From: Adenophora triphylla var. japonica
Taxonomy: Eukaryota > Streptophyta > Magnoliopsida > Asterales > Campanulaceae
Assembly: GCA_022495995.1 (NCBI GenBank)
Contig: JAFEMH010002580.1
Coordinates: 1 to 64,000, forward strand
Direction: 5' to 3'
Length of the DNA stretch: 64,000 nucleotides
Part shown: positions 21,319 through 30,735 of the stretch, piece after piece
Numbering within the stretch: position 1 is the stretch's first letter
How the letters are laid out: each line of letters begins with the position of its first letter
Translations under genes and position numbers: made by a program
The notes under the pieces: model-generated
The model's database searches: none
Seen by the model: only the letters and a program-made list of their open reading frames with translations
What the model was told of the DNA's origin: nothing

Positions 21319-21552
21319 ATTTTTCTCCCTTGATCCCAGAATAGTCCCCCAAAGAGCAAAGATGCCAAAAGCATATGCAGGGACCGCATCAAGTTGTATG
21401 AATATGAAGGACTTCTCCAATAAGACCAGTGTTGTTTCCACAGACACGACTTGAACTGTCCCCAACCACTTTGCGGAAAGCGGGTTGAAAAGTGCAGATT
21501 TTCTGAACCAGGAGGGGGTGTGCTCAATTTTCTGACAATTTGGTTATTGTCC
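21319..21552 (-). CDS. ABCG/PDR transporter upstream exon
   Basis: 234 bp, acceptor TTGTAG, donor GTGAGT. It reads [50 protein letters not shown]. The length agrees with a split codon at each end. SPSYSYNLM carries two extra residues compared with the usual SPSYNLM. Upstream exons are not found in the next 1 kb, after which mobile DNA begins. Confidence 0.8.
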
Positions 21553-22560
21553 CTACAAATCAACTCAAGCAAATGAAGAGCGAACCTTTGTTTTGAACTG
21601 AAGCATCTTCAGGAAAGAGGACATCCATTTCAAAGAGAAAACTGGAAATTTTTTAATTCCTTGTTTGACTGGCTAATAATCATATCGAACAAGCAGCAAT
21701 ATAGTTGTGCATTTATAAAGCAAATATAGATTTCAATGAGAAACTAATACCCGATCATCAGATGAAACTGGAAATATTTTAATTCCAAGATTGACTGGCT
21801 TATAATTAAACTAGTAGCAAGACTTTTGCAAGGACATATCATGATTGATCAATAGTGTACAGTTGAACTTTAACTACATCTCTTGTGAACCATTTTTCAC
21901 ACTTCTGCTCACTCCAATGCAAGACTTTTGTATATACTTAACTATGATTCTTCTCCTTGCTATTCCTCTACGTCCAGTGTGATAGTTGATATTCACATTA
22001 TCGAATTTCCAAAAAGCACACTCACATGTTTTGCACGAAGAATGTGTACAAATTTATTTTAGTTATTTTGAATTTCAGTTAATTAGTTGCTTTTCTTTTT
22101 GGTAGTGCCTTATTCTATCTATAGTAGCACATATGGATTTAGAACTGTTGGTCCCAAAGGTGGCAACAAGGATGAAAAACAGCTAGAGGGGGTTGTTTGC
22201 CCAAGTTACGAATTAATACATAAAATGTATAAATTCTTTTCTTCCAATTTCCACACGTGTCTAGATCCTTCTTTGATGCTATTGCACTCTGAAATATAAA
22301 CACAAACCATAGACTATACAGAGTTTATTAGCACATTAGTCCATTAAATAATAAACAAGAAATATACAACTATATAATTTTCAGTCCAGGAAATCATCTG
22401 CGATATCACCTGGACTTTTGGGAAATCATCTACGATATCACCTGCAGTTTACACTAACAGATTCCTTGCCACTTTGGCTCCTCGGCTTCCCACAATTTCA
22501 ATTTTACCCCTTTTGGCCCTCAAAAGTTTAAAATTTCCCCAGTTAGACCTTTCTATCACC
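21553..22560. other. Region upstream of the ABC exon
   Basis: No further ABC transporter exon recognised. 22387-22444 holds two near-copies of a roughly 27-bp word (core GAAATCATCT then CGATATCACCT). Otherwise AT-rich and unassigned. Confidence 0.4.
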
Positions 22561-22990
22561 CCGTCTCCCGACGTTAAATTTCTCGTTAGTTCCCACTAAC
22601 GTTTCGTCTCCAGACGTTAAATCTCAAATCGTCTTCGGACGTTAAATCACAATTCCGTCTCCAGAGGTTAAATTTCCCGTTAGTTCTCACTAACGTTTCA
22701 TCTCCAGACGTTAAATCTCAAACCGTCTTCGGACGTTAAATCACAATCTAGTCTCCAGACGTTAAATTTCCCGTTAGTTCCCACTAACGTTTCATCTCCA
22801 GACGTTAAATCTCAAACCATCTCCGGACGTTAAATCACAATTCCGTCTCCAGACGTTAAATTTCCCGTTAGTTCTCACTAACGTTTCGTCTCCAGACGTT
22901 AAATTTCCCGTTAGTTCTCACTAACATTTCGTCTCCAGACGTTAAAACCCCCGTTAGTCCTCACTAACATTCTGTCTTCGGACGTTAAAA
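22561..22990 (+). repeat. 94-bp tandem repeat built of hairpins
   Basis: Three complete units and partial units of about 94 bp. Each unit contains CGTC-TCCC-GACG or CGTC-TCCA-GACG, CGTTAGT-TCCC-ACTAACG, another TCCA hairpin, and CGTC-TTCG-GACG, separated by TTAAAT spacers. The last one is a C(UUCG)G tetraloop if transcribed. Stems are kept in most copies; single changes such as CAT for CGT occur. Confidence 0.85.
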
Positions 22991-22997
22991 CACAATC

Positions 22998-23215
22998 CCT
23001 CTCCGGTCGCCCTAGTAAGCCCGAATATCTTTTCACTCCAGTAAGTGAACGCTCATCTCTCCGGCCGTCAATCGTAAGCCCGACCATCCCATTTCAGCGG
23101 CCTTCAAGGTAAGCCCGCACAATAATCCCTCTTCGGCCATCATCGTAAGCCCGAACACCCTATCCCCAGCAGACAAGACACGAGCGGCCAATCAACGTAA
23201 GCCCGCACAACCACC
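22998..23215 (+). repeat. Irregular GTAAGCCCG repeat
   Basis: Five occurrences of GTAAGCCCG, most preceded by CGGCC and a variable 5-12 bp, at 40-60 bp spacing. No coding potential. Confidence 0.7.
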
Positions 23216-23253
23216 TATTAAGAAAGCCTTTCCGTCAAACCCGAAACAATTTC

Positions 23254-23534
23254 ATTTAGGTTCAGACGCCTCACAATAGTCTCACTTAGGTCCAGATACC
23301 TCACAATAGTCTCCACTTAGGTTCAGACGCCTCACAATAGTCTCGCTTAGGTTCAGACGCCTCACAATAGTCTCGCTTAGGTTCAGACGCCTCACAATAG
23401 TCTCCATTTAGGTTCAGACACCTCACAACAGTCTCGCTTACGTTCAGACACCTCACAATAGTCTCCACTCAGGTTCAGATGCCTCACAACAGTCTCGCTT
23501 AGATTCAGACGCCTCACAAAAGTCTCGCTTAGGT
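23254..23534 (+). repeat. 31-bp tandem repeat, about nine copies
   Basis: Unit core AGGTTCAGACGCCTCACAAT then AGTCTCGCTT, repeated head to tail with a few substitutions and 1-2 bp length changes. Not a CRISPR array: there are no unique spacers. Confidence 0.85.
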
Positions 23535-23720
23535 CAAGGTCCCCACGCGTGGACCTTACACCTATGAACTACGATCAGCTTGATTCCCGCTTGGGATACG
23601 TAGGAATCCTTCCGCTAAGGGTCCAGCCAGCCGACCTCTCAGGTCTCTTCAGGTAAGGCATCCTCCGATTTGGATCCTTATCTTTTTCGACGACCCCACT
23701 TTCTTCGAAAGTGACGTCGC

Positions 23721-23731
23721 GGAGGGGCTAC
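23721..23731 (+). promoter_or_regulatory. Polypurine tract of element D
   Basis: GGAGGGGCTAC directly before the LTR, preceded by GACGTCGC. Element B has GAGGGGCTAC, and A and C have GAGGGGCT, at the same place. Confidence 0.7.
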
Positions 23732-24700
23732 TATAAGTACCCAAATCCGGATCATCAAAATCCGTCAAAAGTTAATCGAAATCCATTAACTGGCCCGCTC
23801 CAGGTTAATCGGAACCCGTTAAACTCCCCGTTCTCAAGCCAACGAGAAGTCCCAGGACTGCCCTGTGCATCCCAACGTCAAAGCGTACTCAACACACGTT
23901 ATCACACGTAAAAGTACAGCTTTTCCTGAAAAACACACTTTCCGGCACTTTTCGGGGGCGTTTCGGACATTTTTCGGACAGTTATTTAAAAAAAGGGAAA
24001 AAACCGGGAATAACGGGACGAAAACCCTAGCCTAGGTGAGTCTCAGGGGTACGTGGCACACATGCCAAAGCCCTCTAGTCATCATCAATCAGATTTCAAG
24101 GTGAAAAGACCAAAATGCCCCTGAGATTGAGTCACAGTCCGTCCGGACTGTTTTGCAGGCAAAACCAGAATTGCCAACAAGTCCTCCCATTTTCCAAAAA
24201 CCACAAAATCTCCCCAAATTGAGGATAAGTCCATCCGGACTGTTTTACAAAATCACCCTATAAATACAAGGGCTGTCAAAACATTTCAAGGAGGAAAAAT
24301 ATTAAACATTTTCACCCAAAGCCCACGGCATAAACCTTTCCACCCTCTCCCGAGCCCCATTTTGTCTCGATTTGCGTGAAAACCTCGTTTTTCAACCAAA
24401 CACGAACCAAACAACCTCGAAACACCCTTCCAAACACTAAACCGTATCCCATATACGTCAACCGAGCCAAAAGAGTCAACCCCTAGCCATAGGTAACACT
24501 CTCTCTCCCTAAACACTCGTTCCATCTCGGTTTACGCGTCAATCGCTACAACCGCTTCGGTCGAAAATCATTGAAATGTAGACGTCACACCGTCTATGGG
24601 GTCCGATACGTTTTAGTCCAAGATCATCTTCTCTCCCGTAAGAGAAGTAATCTCGGGTTAAAACGGCGTTCCGGCCCCGTTCTTTACTTTTATGTCATTT

Positions 24701-24985
24701 ACGGTCCGGATCATTTGATCCGTTGATTCGCAATTTCATAGTCCGAACCGTTTGGTTCGTGATAGTCATTTACAAGTCCGGATTGTTTGATCCGTTGATT
24801 GTCATTTAAATTACGTAACTTTACAAGTTCGAGCCGTTTGGTTCGTCGATGGCATTTTCAATGTCCGGATCGTTTGATTCCGTTGATACCGCACTTTAAA
24901 TACTGTCATTTACAAGTCCGAGCCGTTTGGCTCATGATAGTATTTACTTATCAAAGTCCGAGTCGTAAAACGATTCATTGATCGC
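24701..24985 (+). repeat. Seven hairpins with loop GTTT and changing stems
   Basis: CGGATC-ATTT-GATCCG at 24707; CGAACC-GTTT-GGTTCG at 24744; CGGATT-GTTT-GATCCG at 24779; CGAGCC-GTTT-GGTTCG at 24830; CGGATC-GTTT-GATTCCG at 24866; GAGCC-GTTT-GGCTC at 24920; GAGTCGT-AAA-ACGATTC at 24960. Most are preceded by AAGTC or TAGTC. Non-Watson-Crick pairs inside the stems are G.T on this strand. Confidence 0.85.
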
Positions 24986-25031
24986 ATCTCATTTAATGCT
25001 TTTTTCCATAAAATCGCTAACAATGTAATAC

Positions 25032-25325
25032 CCGGTTCAAAACCGGAGTTCGTCATTCGAACTCTCTTTCAAAATGCGCAAAAGTGACATTTGGCATCCA
25101 AACGATCATCTTTAAACTCAAAACCCGACGTTTGACATTCAAACGCTCTTTTCTTAAAAGTCAACATTTAACACTTAAGTTAAAAGATTAAAACTCGTCA
25201 CTCACACCTCTTTTCCTAAAAAACTCCAAAATCGACGTTTGTCATTCAAACGCTCGCTTTTTCCAAAAATCATAAAATTGACATTCGAAATTCAAATCAA
25301 GATTAAGCTTGTCATTCAAGCCCCC
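25032..25325 (+). repeat. Second hairpin series with loop TCATT/ACATT
   Basis: CCGGTT-CAA-AACCGG at 25032; GAGTTCG-TCATT-CGAACTC at 25046; TTTGG-CAT-CCAAA at 25090; CGTTTG-ACATT-CAAACG at 25129; CGTTTG-TCATT-CAAACG at 25236; GCTTG-TCATT-CAAGC at 25307. The inner stem changes GTTCG/CGAAC, GTTTG/CAAAC, GCTTG/CAAGC with the loop constant. Confidence 0.8.
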
Positions 25326-25336
25326 ATTTTCAAAAT

Positions 25337-25340
<4 letters not shown>

Positions 25341-25373
<33 letters not shown>
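25341..25373. repeat. AC microsatellite
   Basis: 33 bp of uninterrupted AC dinucleotide. Confidence 0.95.
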
Positions 25374-25375
<2 letters not shown>

Positions 25376-25483
25376 TTCGAGAAAGGTAGAAAGACTCGTC
25401 ATACGAGGCATTTCGGGTGATCTCAAAATACTCTTCCCGAAACGTAACGTGACCTCCGAACCTAACAATCTCTGGTACTAAAA

Positions 25484-25660
25484 GTCATTTCCAAAGTTTG
25501 GGCTCAAAAATACAAACGACACCTTTTCAAAGCCATTTCCAAAGTTTGGGCTCAAAATACAAAACGACACCTTTTCAAAGCCATTTCCAAAGTTTGGGCT
25601 CAAAATACAAAACGACACTTTTTCCAAGCCATTTTCAACATTTGGGCTTAAAATACAAAA
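25484..25660 (+). repeat. 49-bp tandem repeat, about four copies
   Basis: Unit core CATTTCCAAAGTTTGGGCTC then AAAATACAAAACGACACC; the fourth copy is diverged. Lies just before the GTGGCGACTCC word near the LTR end. Confidence 0.85.
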
Positions 25661-25789
25661 TCGCGTGGCGACTCCTCTCCTTCCCGAAAGCGAGGTCCCA
25701 AACATCCGCGAAAGACAACCGCTCGCGCGCAGCCCGCGCGATCCGGGTAATTTCAACTATACATGGCTACCTAAAATACAGAGTTTAAG

Positions 25790-28048
25790 TAACTCAGTAC
25801 AACCATCGTCCTCACAAATATAAACATATAAAAGCTCCGACAACTAACCAAACGAGCAACAACTTGCTTCGAGATCCCCGCTATGTCGTGCCTCACTTTG
25901 CCAAACCACTCGGCCATTTGGGATCTAAAAAAACAAATAAACAAGTAAACGCGATGAGTAGAAACCCAGTAAGTTACTAATACAACTACATGACATGCTA
26001 TCATGCATAAAATAACATTATAACAAAATCAGAGCATTTTTAATAAGTAATGATATCATCAATTCGCCCGTAGCACATAAATGAGAGGCTATTCCACTCA
26101 TTATGCATCACATAATGCTGATTTAAACATATAACAAATGATATTTGATCGAGGTTATGACTCAGATCGTGTTCACCAGACTTATTTCTGCATATTATTT
26201 TAGAACTGTTGTTGGTGATGTATGTGTTGTTGTCGCAGTACACATATCAATCTAAATGATGATGATGCATTACAATAATGATCTGATATTTAATATCAAA
26301 TCGAGTGAACTCCAGTACCTACAATCTGAATTTGGTCGATATATAGCTAGACAAAGTCATGCATATTGCTTTAACAGTGAAAGCTATTCCCCCTACCATG
26401 GCCAATAGTAGGAGTTACAACCACAAATATAATGGCATACGGCTATTACGTAACCCCAGTCCCGATAATAACCATATATCATCATACCTCAAAACACATA
26501 ATCCAGCTGGACTCAAATACAATTCAAAAGTAGGTATTTAATTGACGAAAACATATCACATTAGGCCCCAAACTAGTGGACCTTTTTTAAACTAATAATG
26601 AAATCATTTGTTATACAATCACATTTTACGCAATATTTACAAGTACAAATCAATAACAAGTCACATAATGTGTCTTGTAAATATTTCAAGCTATTAAAAT
26701 CACAATATTATTATATTGTAATTATAAATTGGGAAAACTTCATTTTTATACATCGTATTTTGATGCGTGTTTCACTTTTATTATCGAACTTTAGTTTTTT
26801 CATTTTTTCCATCGTACTACAAATAATGGTGTCATTTTATAGCAAAATCTATTATTTAGATCCAAATTTATTTCATTTTTCCCATAATACTACAAACAAT
26901 ATTGTCAATTTTAAACCAAATTTGTTATGAAATGACACTATTGTTTGAAGTGTGATGCTAAAAATGAAAACAAATAAAGTTCGATGGTAAAAATGAAACA
27001 CATGTCAAAGTATAATTGACAAAAATAAAGTTTTCCCTTATAAATTTTATAGCTCCCAATTTATCGCATAAATTTATTTTACGACTCGGGTAATTTTATT
27101 ACACCCTAATACGAGCCCGTTTAGTCTTTTACTGATGTTGGACCATAATTATTACATTTGGTATCGCTACAGCACCGCCCCGAAATTACTATTATTAACA
27201 ATAATTAATATTATTTAGTTCAATTTAACAAGTTAAAATGTCTACAAAATTATATATTAACAAAAATAATAATTAATAATATTATTGTCCAAAATTCAAT
27301 ATTTGACAGTAAATAAGCATACATAGAATAAATGAGCAATAATATAATTAAAAGGGGGGGATTGTAACTTAATTACTGTCGAAATTTTAAGAAATAAATT
27401 CAAATCTAATCGGGTATAAATGGTATACTCGACTTCATAAGTGCAATAGCGCAATTAAATTGAAGAGAAAATTACATCTTAATCCCTCAATATAACCTAA
27501 TCTACATTCTAAGACAATAAATTATCATATCTACCTCCTAATTCTACACAATAAAATAACTAGCCATATAATCCCTCTAACAATAAATAAAAATTCCACC
27601 CCTCTCAATTACACCCACATTCCCCTCCCCATCTTCTCCAGTCAACAACTCCGGCGACTTTTTTTTTTTTACGCCGGAGGAGTACTCACTCTCATAAAGA
27701 AATGAAGAAAGACATTGTCTCGAAGTCTCCTGACCATATATCATAGGAAATTTTCACAAAGACCCTTCAAGAATTGATCGATTGCAATTAAATTCCTGAA
27801 GTTTTCACTTTAACACTTTAGCTCTTTGTAATTATTTTTCTATATTTTTAATTAAATTCCGTATAAAAACTAAATAGCCTAATTAACTCCTATTAGTTTT
27901 AATTAATCATTAACTAACTAAATCAAATCAATTTATTAACATATTTTAATAAGTCAAATAAGTAACTAAAATGTTAAAAATTTACACAAAATAAATCATA
28001 AAAATAATAAAATGCATGAAATAATATGAGATTGAGCTGGGTGTTACA
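25790..28048 (-). repeat. 3' LTR of a Tekay/Del-like chromovirus
   Basis: On the minus strand it begins TGTAACACCC (right end 28048) directly after a polypurine tract AAAGGGGGGAGAGGG, a characteristic Tekay/Del start. AT-rich, with no coding sequence. The left end is not defined by any repeat and is placed where element D stops being recognisable. Confidence 0.6.
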
Positions 28049-29165
28049 CCCTCTCCCCCCTTTAAAATAAATTCGTTCTCGAATTTGCTTACCAAATTCA
28101 TCAAACAACTGTGGGTATCTGTCTCGCATTTCCTCCTCTCTTTACCATGTAGCCTCTTCAATTTCATGATTTATGCATAAAACTTTCACAAGAGATATTC
28201 GCTTAGTTCGCAAAACTTGCTCCTTCATATCAAGTATTTTTACAGGTTGTTCCTTATAAGACAAGTCAGCTTGAAATGAAATAGTCTCGTGCTCGTGCAC
28301 GTGAGAATCATCTGACATATACTTTCGGAGCATGGAAACATGAAATAAATCATGGATTTCTGATAAAGATGGTGGTAATGCTACTTTGTAAGCTAACTGC
28401 CAATCCTTTCAAGATATTCAAACGGTCCAATATATTGAGTAGTCAACTTCCCTTTATTTCCAAATCGTTTAATGCCTTTACGAGGTGATACCTTCAAAAA
28501 TACAAAGTCACCAACCTTAAATTCAAGATCCCGTTGATGATTATCAGCATAACTCTTCTGCCGACTCTGAGCTATAAATAATCCATCTCTTATTAGCTTT
28601 ACACTCTAAGCTGATTGTTGAACCATCTCATGAACCAGAAGCTTGGCTTCCCCAACTTCATCCCATCATATCAATAATCTACACTTCCGTCTATACAATG
28701 CCTCATATGGAGCTATCTTAATACTCGACTGATAACTATTATTATAAGCAAATTCCGCTAATGGTAAATGCATACCTCATCTACCTTTGAAATCAAATGA
28801 ACATGCCTGCAACATATCCTCAAGAATCTGTATCAATCTCTCAGATTGGCCATTTGCCTGATGGTAAAATGCAGTTCTGAAATTCAATTTACTACCCCCT
28901 ATCAGATACAATACTCAAAGGAACTCCATGAAGTCGTATTATCTCCTGAACATATAAGGAAGCAAACTTAGTTAACGAGTATTTTATCGAAACATGTAAA
29001 AAGTGAGCAGACTTGGTTAGTTGATCCACTATGACCCAAACAACATCATGGCTTCGTCGGGTACGTGATAAAATCCATCGTGATATACTCTCACTTCCAC
29101 TCTGGAATCTCTTAAGGTTGTACCAAACCCGCTGGACGTTGATGTTCGGCTTTCACCTGTCTTAG
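28049..29165 (-). pseudogene. Tekay/Del-like integrase and chromodomain remnant
   Basis: Minus strand from about 29150: QVKAEHQRPAGLVQPLRDS, then core remnants near the first catalytic Asp (YHDGF), VIVDQLT-like remnants near 29020, and a long degenerate core. At the end, MLRKYMSDDSHV, EQPVKILDMKEQVLRTK, LVKVLCINHEIEEATW is the typical integrase tail and chromodomain of Tekay/Del elements. A TAA replaces a codon after ATW, and the frame then continues REEEMRDRYPQLFDEF to the end near 28060. Upstream integrase, RT, protease and gag are absent; the sequence changes to a copia reverse transcriptase at about 29165. Confidence 0.75.
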
Positions 29166-30181
29166 GACATTAAGTCTTGCTAAGAATAATACATGACCCA
29201 TTGTCAAGTTTCCTCTCTTAGAATTTTTCATCTTGAATCTTCTAAGAACTTTGTCAATGTAAGTCTTTGACTCAAACCAATCATCCTTTTAGATCTATCT
29301 CTATAGATCTTGATGCCAAGGATGTAGGCGGCTTCACCCATATCTTTCATTGAGAAACACTTCCCTAACCAAGACTTGACAGTCTGAAGTGCAGGAATGT
29401 CATTTCCAATAAGTAAGATATCATCGACATACAATATTAGAAATAGTACTACGCTCCCACTGAACTTCATGTATACACATGGTTCATATTTGTTCTTGAT
29501 GAAGCCAAACTCTTTGATCGATTCATCAAAATGAAGATACCAACACCTAGAAGCTTGCTTCAACCCATATATGTATCTTTGCAACTTGCATACTTTGTTA
29601 GAATTTCTTGGATCGACAAACCCTTCAGGCTTGGTCCTATACACATCCTCAAGTAGCTTCCCATTTAAGAAAGTTGTTTTGACATCCATTTGCCATGTCT
29701 CATAGTCGTAATATGCGTCTATGGCAATTAAAATTCTAACAGACTTAAGCATTGCAACTGGAAAAAAGGTTTCATCATAGTCAATACCATGAATTTGCCT
29801 ATATCCCTTTGCTACAAGCCTAGCCTTGTAAGTATGCACCTTCCCATCCATGTCGGTCTTCTTCTTGAAGACCCACTTGCACCCTATGGTTTTTACACCT
29901 TCAAGTGGATCAATCAAGTTCCAAACTTGATTATCATGCATGGATTGTAATTCGGATTCCATGACTCCTAGCCATTTATCCGAATCAGGAGTTGACATCG
30001 CCTCTTGATATGAAGTAGGTTCGTCATTCTCAATGACTTCCACTTCATTACTTTCCGATACGAGAAATCCATATCTCTTGGGTTTGGATCGTAACCTATC
30101 TGATCTACCATGGACTTGTGCATCTTGAACCGGTTCCACAACTCCTTGTGAACTTGGTTCCGTCTCTACTCTTGGTTCCAT
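29166..30181 (-). pseudogene. Copia reverse transcriptase, RNase H missing
   Basis: Begins in the acidic integrase-RT linker (VEPVQDAQVHGRSDRLRSKP). Reverse transcriptase: [69 protein letters not shown], catalytic LYVDDILLIGND, YILGIKIYRDRSKRMIGLSQ. A frameshift near 29250 changes frame to RRFKMKNSKRGN, then the element ends near 29165. The catalytic core is intact, but the open frame lacks a start and RNase H. Confidence 0.85.
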
Positions 30182-30196
30182 ATTATCTTCGGGATC

Positions 30197-30735
30197 TTAA
30201 AATTCTTCAAGATTAATTTTACTCTTACTAGATCCTTTATTGAGAAACAGTTTCTCAAGAAAAGTACCATATTGAGCAACAGACACTTTGTTCTCATTGC
30301 GGTTGTAAAAGTAATATCCTTTAGTTTCCTTAGGATAACCAACGAAAATAACTTTGTCAGATTTTGGTGCTAACTTATCGGAGACAAGTCTCTTTATATA
30401 AGCTTTGCAACCCCAAATCTTCATGAAAGACAAATTTGGTTTTCTTCCATGCCACATCTCATGTGGGGTCTTAGGAGCCGATTTAGTAGGGACTATGTTT
30501 AGTGTGAACGCAGCAGTCTCTAATGCATGTCCCCAAAAGGAAATAGGAATGTCAACTTGACTCATCATCGAACGAACCATGTCCAACAAGGTTCTATTCC
30601 TCCTCTCGGATACACCATTCCATTGTGGTGTTCCAGGTGGAGTCAACTCTGAAACGATTTCACAATTTTTGAGATGATTGTCAAACTCTTAGCTTAAATA
30701 TTCACCTCCTCGATCGGATCAAAGTACTTTAATAG
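30197..30735 (-). pseudogene. Copia integrase, C-terminal half
   Basis: The second catalytic Asp is in SDRGGEYLS near 30720, with nonsense codons beside it. The Glu is in PPGTPQWNGVSERRNRTLLD. The C-terminal GKR-type region includes AFTLNIVPTKSAPKTPHEMW, WGCKAYIKRL and KVIFVGYPKETKGYYFY. It is frameshifted from the upstream half at about 30735 and from the reverse transcriptase at about 30190. Confidence 0.8.

Larger units (their letters stand above)
15505..21552 (-). pseudogene. PDR-type (full-size ABCG) ABC transporter, 3' exons only
   Basis: Four exons on the minus strand encode most of the second transmembrane domain of a pleiotropic-drug-resistance ABC transporter, a plasma-membrane exporter. 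Exons: 21552-21319, 16659-16488, 16397-16141 and 15768-15505. Splice sites are GT-AG and phases agree across the introns. Typical blocks are [84 protein letters not shown] and the C-terminal GNLNFQRR. Both nucleotide-binding domains are absent from the window. The 4.7-kb intron between the first two exons holds a chromovirus and MITEs. The third exon has a one-base shift in a run of nine A. The shift and missing 5' exons suggest a pseudogene, but an assembly error plus very distant exons cannot be excluded. Confidence 0.8.
22561..25750 (+). mobile_element. Element D: 3' UTR and 3' LTR of a Tat/Ogre-like retrotransposon
   Basis: No coding sequence remains. Three consecutive tandem-repeat arrays (22561-23534), a conserved GGGATACGTAGG word (23594-23606) and the polypurine tract GGAGGGGCTAC precede an LTR starting at 23732. 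Elements A, B and C in this window have the same order (ACGTAGG word, then GAGGGGCT, then LTR), which assigns D to the same group. Long tandem repeats in the 3' UTR are known for Ogre/Tat elements. The right edge is approximate. Confidence 0.65.
23732..25750 (+). repeat. 3' LTR of element D
   Basis: Starts TATAAGTACCC (TG changed to TA; element B has TGTTAGTACCC). A TATA box CTATAAATAC is at 24258-24267. The downstream, predicted transcribed part holds two hairpin series, an AC microsatellite and a 49-bp tandem repeat. A GTGGCGACTCC word at 25676-25686 resembles one found near the LTR end in A and B. The exact right end is unclear. Confidence 0.6.

Noticed and set aside
20681..22300. Additional ABC transporter exons
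   Set aside because: No nucleotide-binding-domain motifs (Walker A/B, signature) found on the minus strand here.
23254..23534. CRISPR-like regular repeat array
   Set aside because: Repeats are contiguous 31-bp units with no unique spacers, and the genome is eukaryotic; it is a tandem repeat in a retrotransposon 3' UTR.
25341..25373. AC repeat as a functional element
   Set aside because: Ordinary microsatellite.
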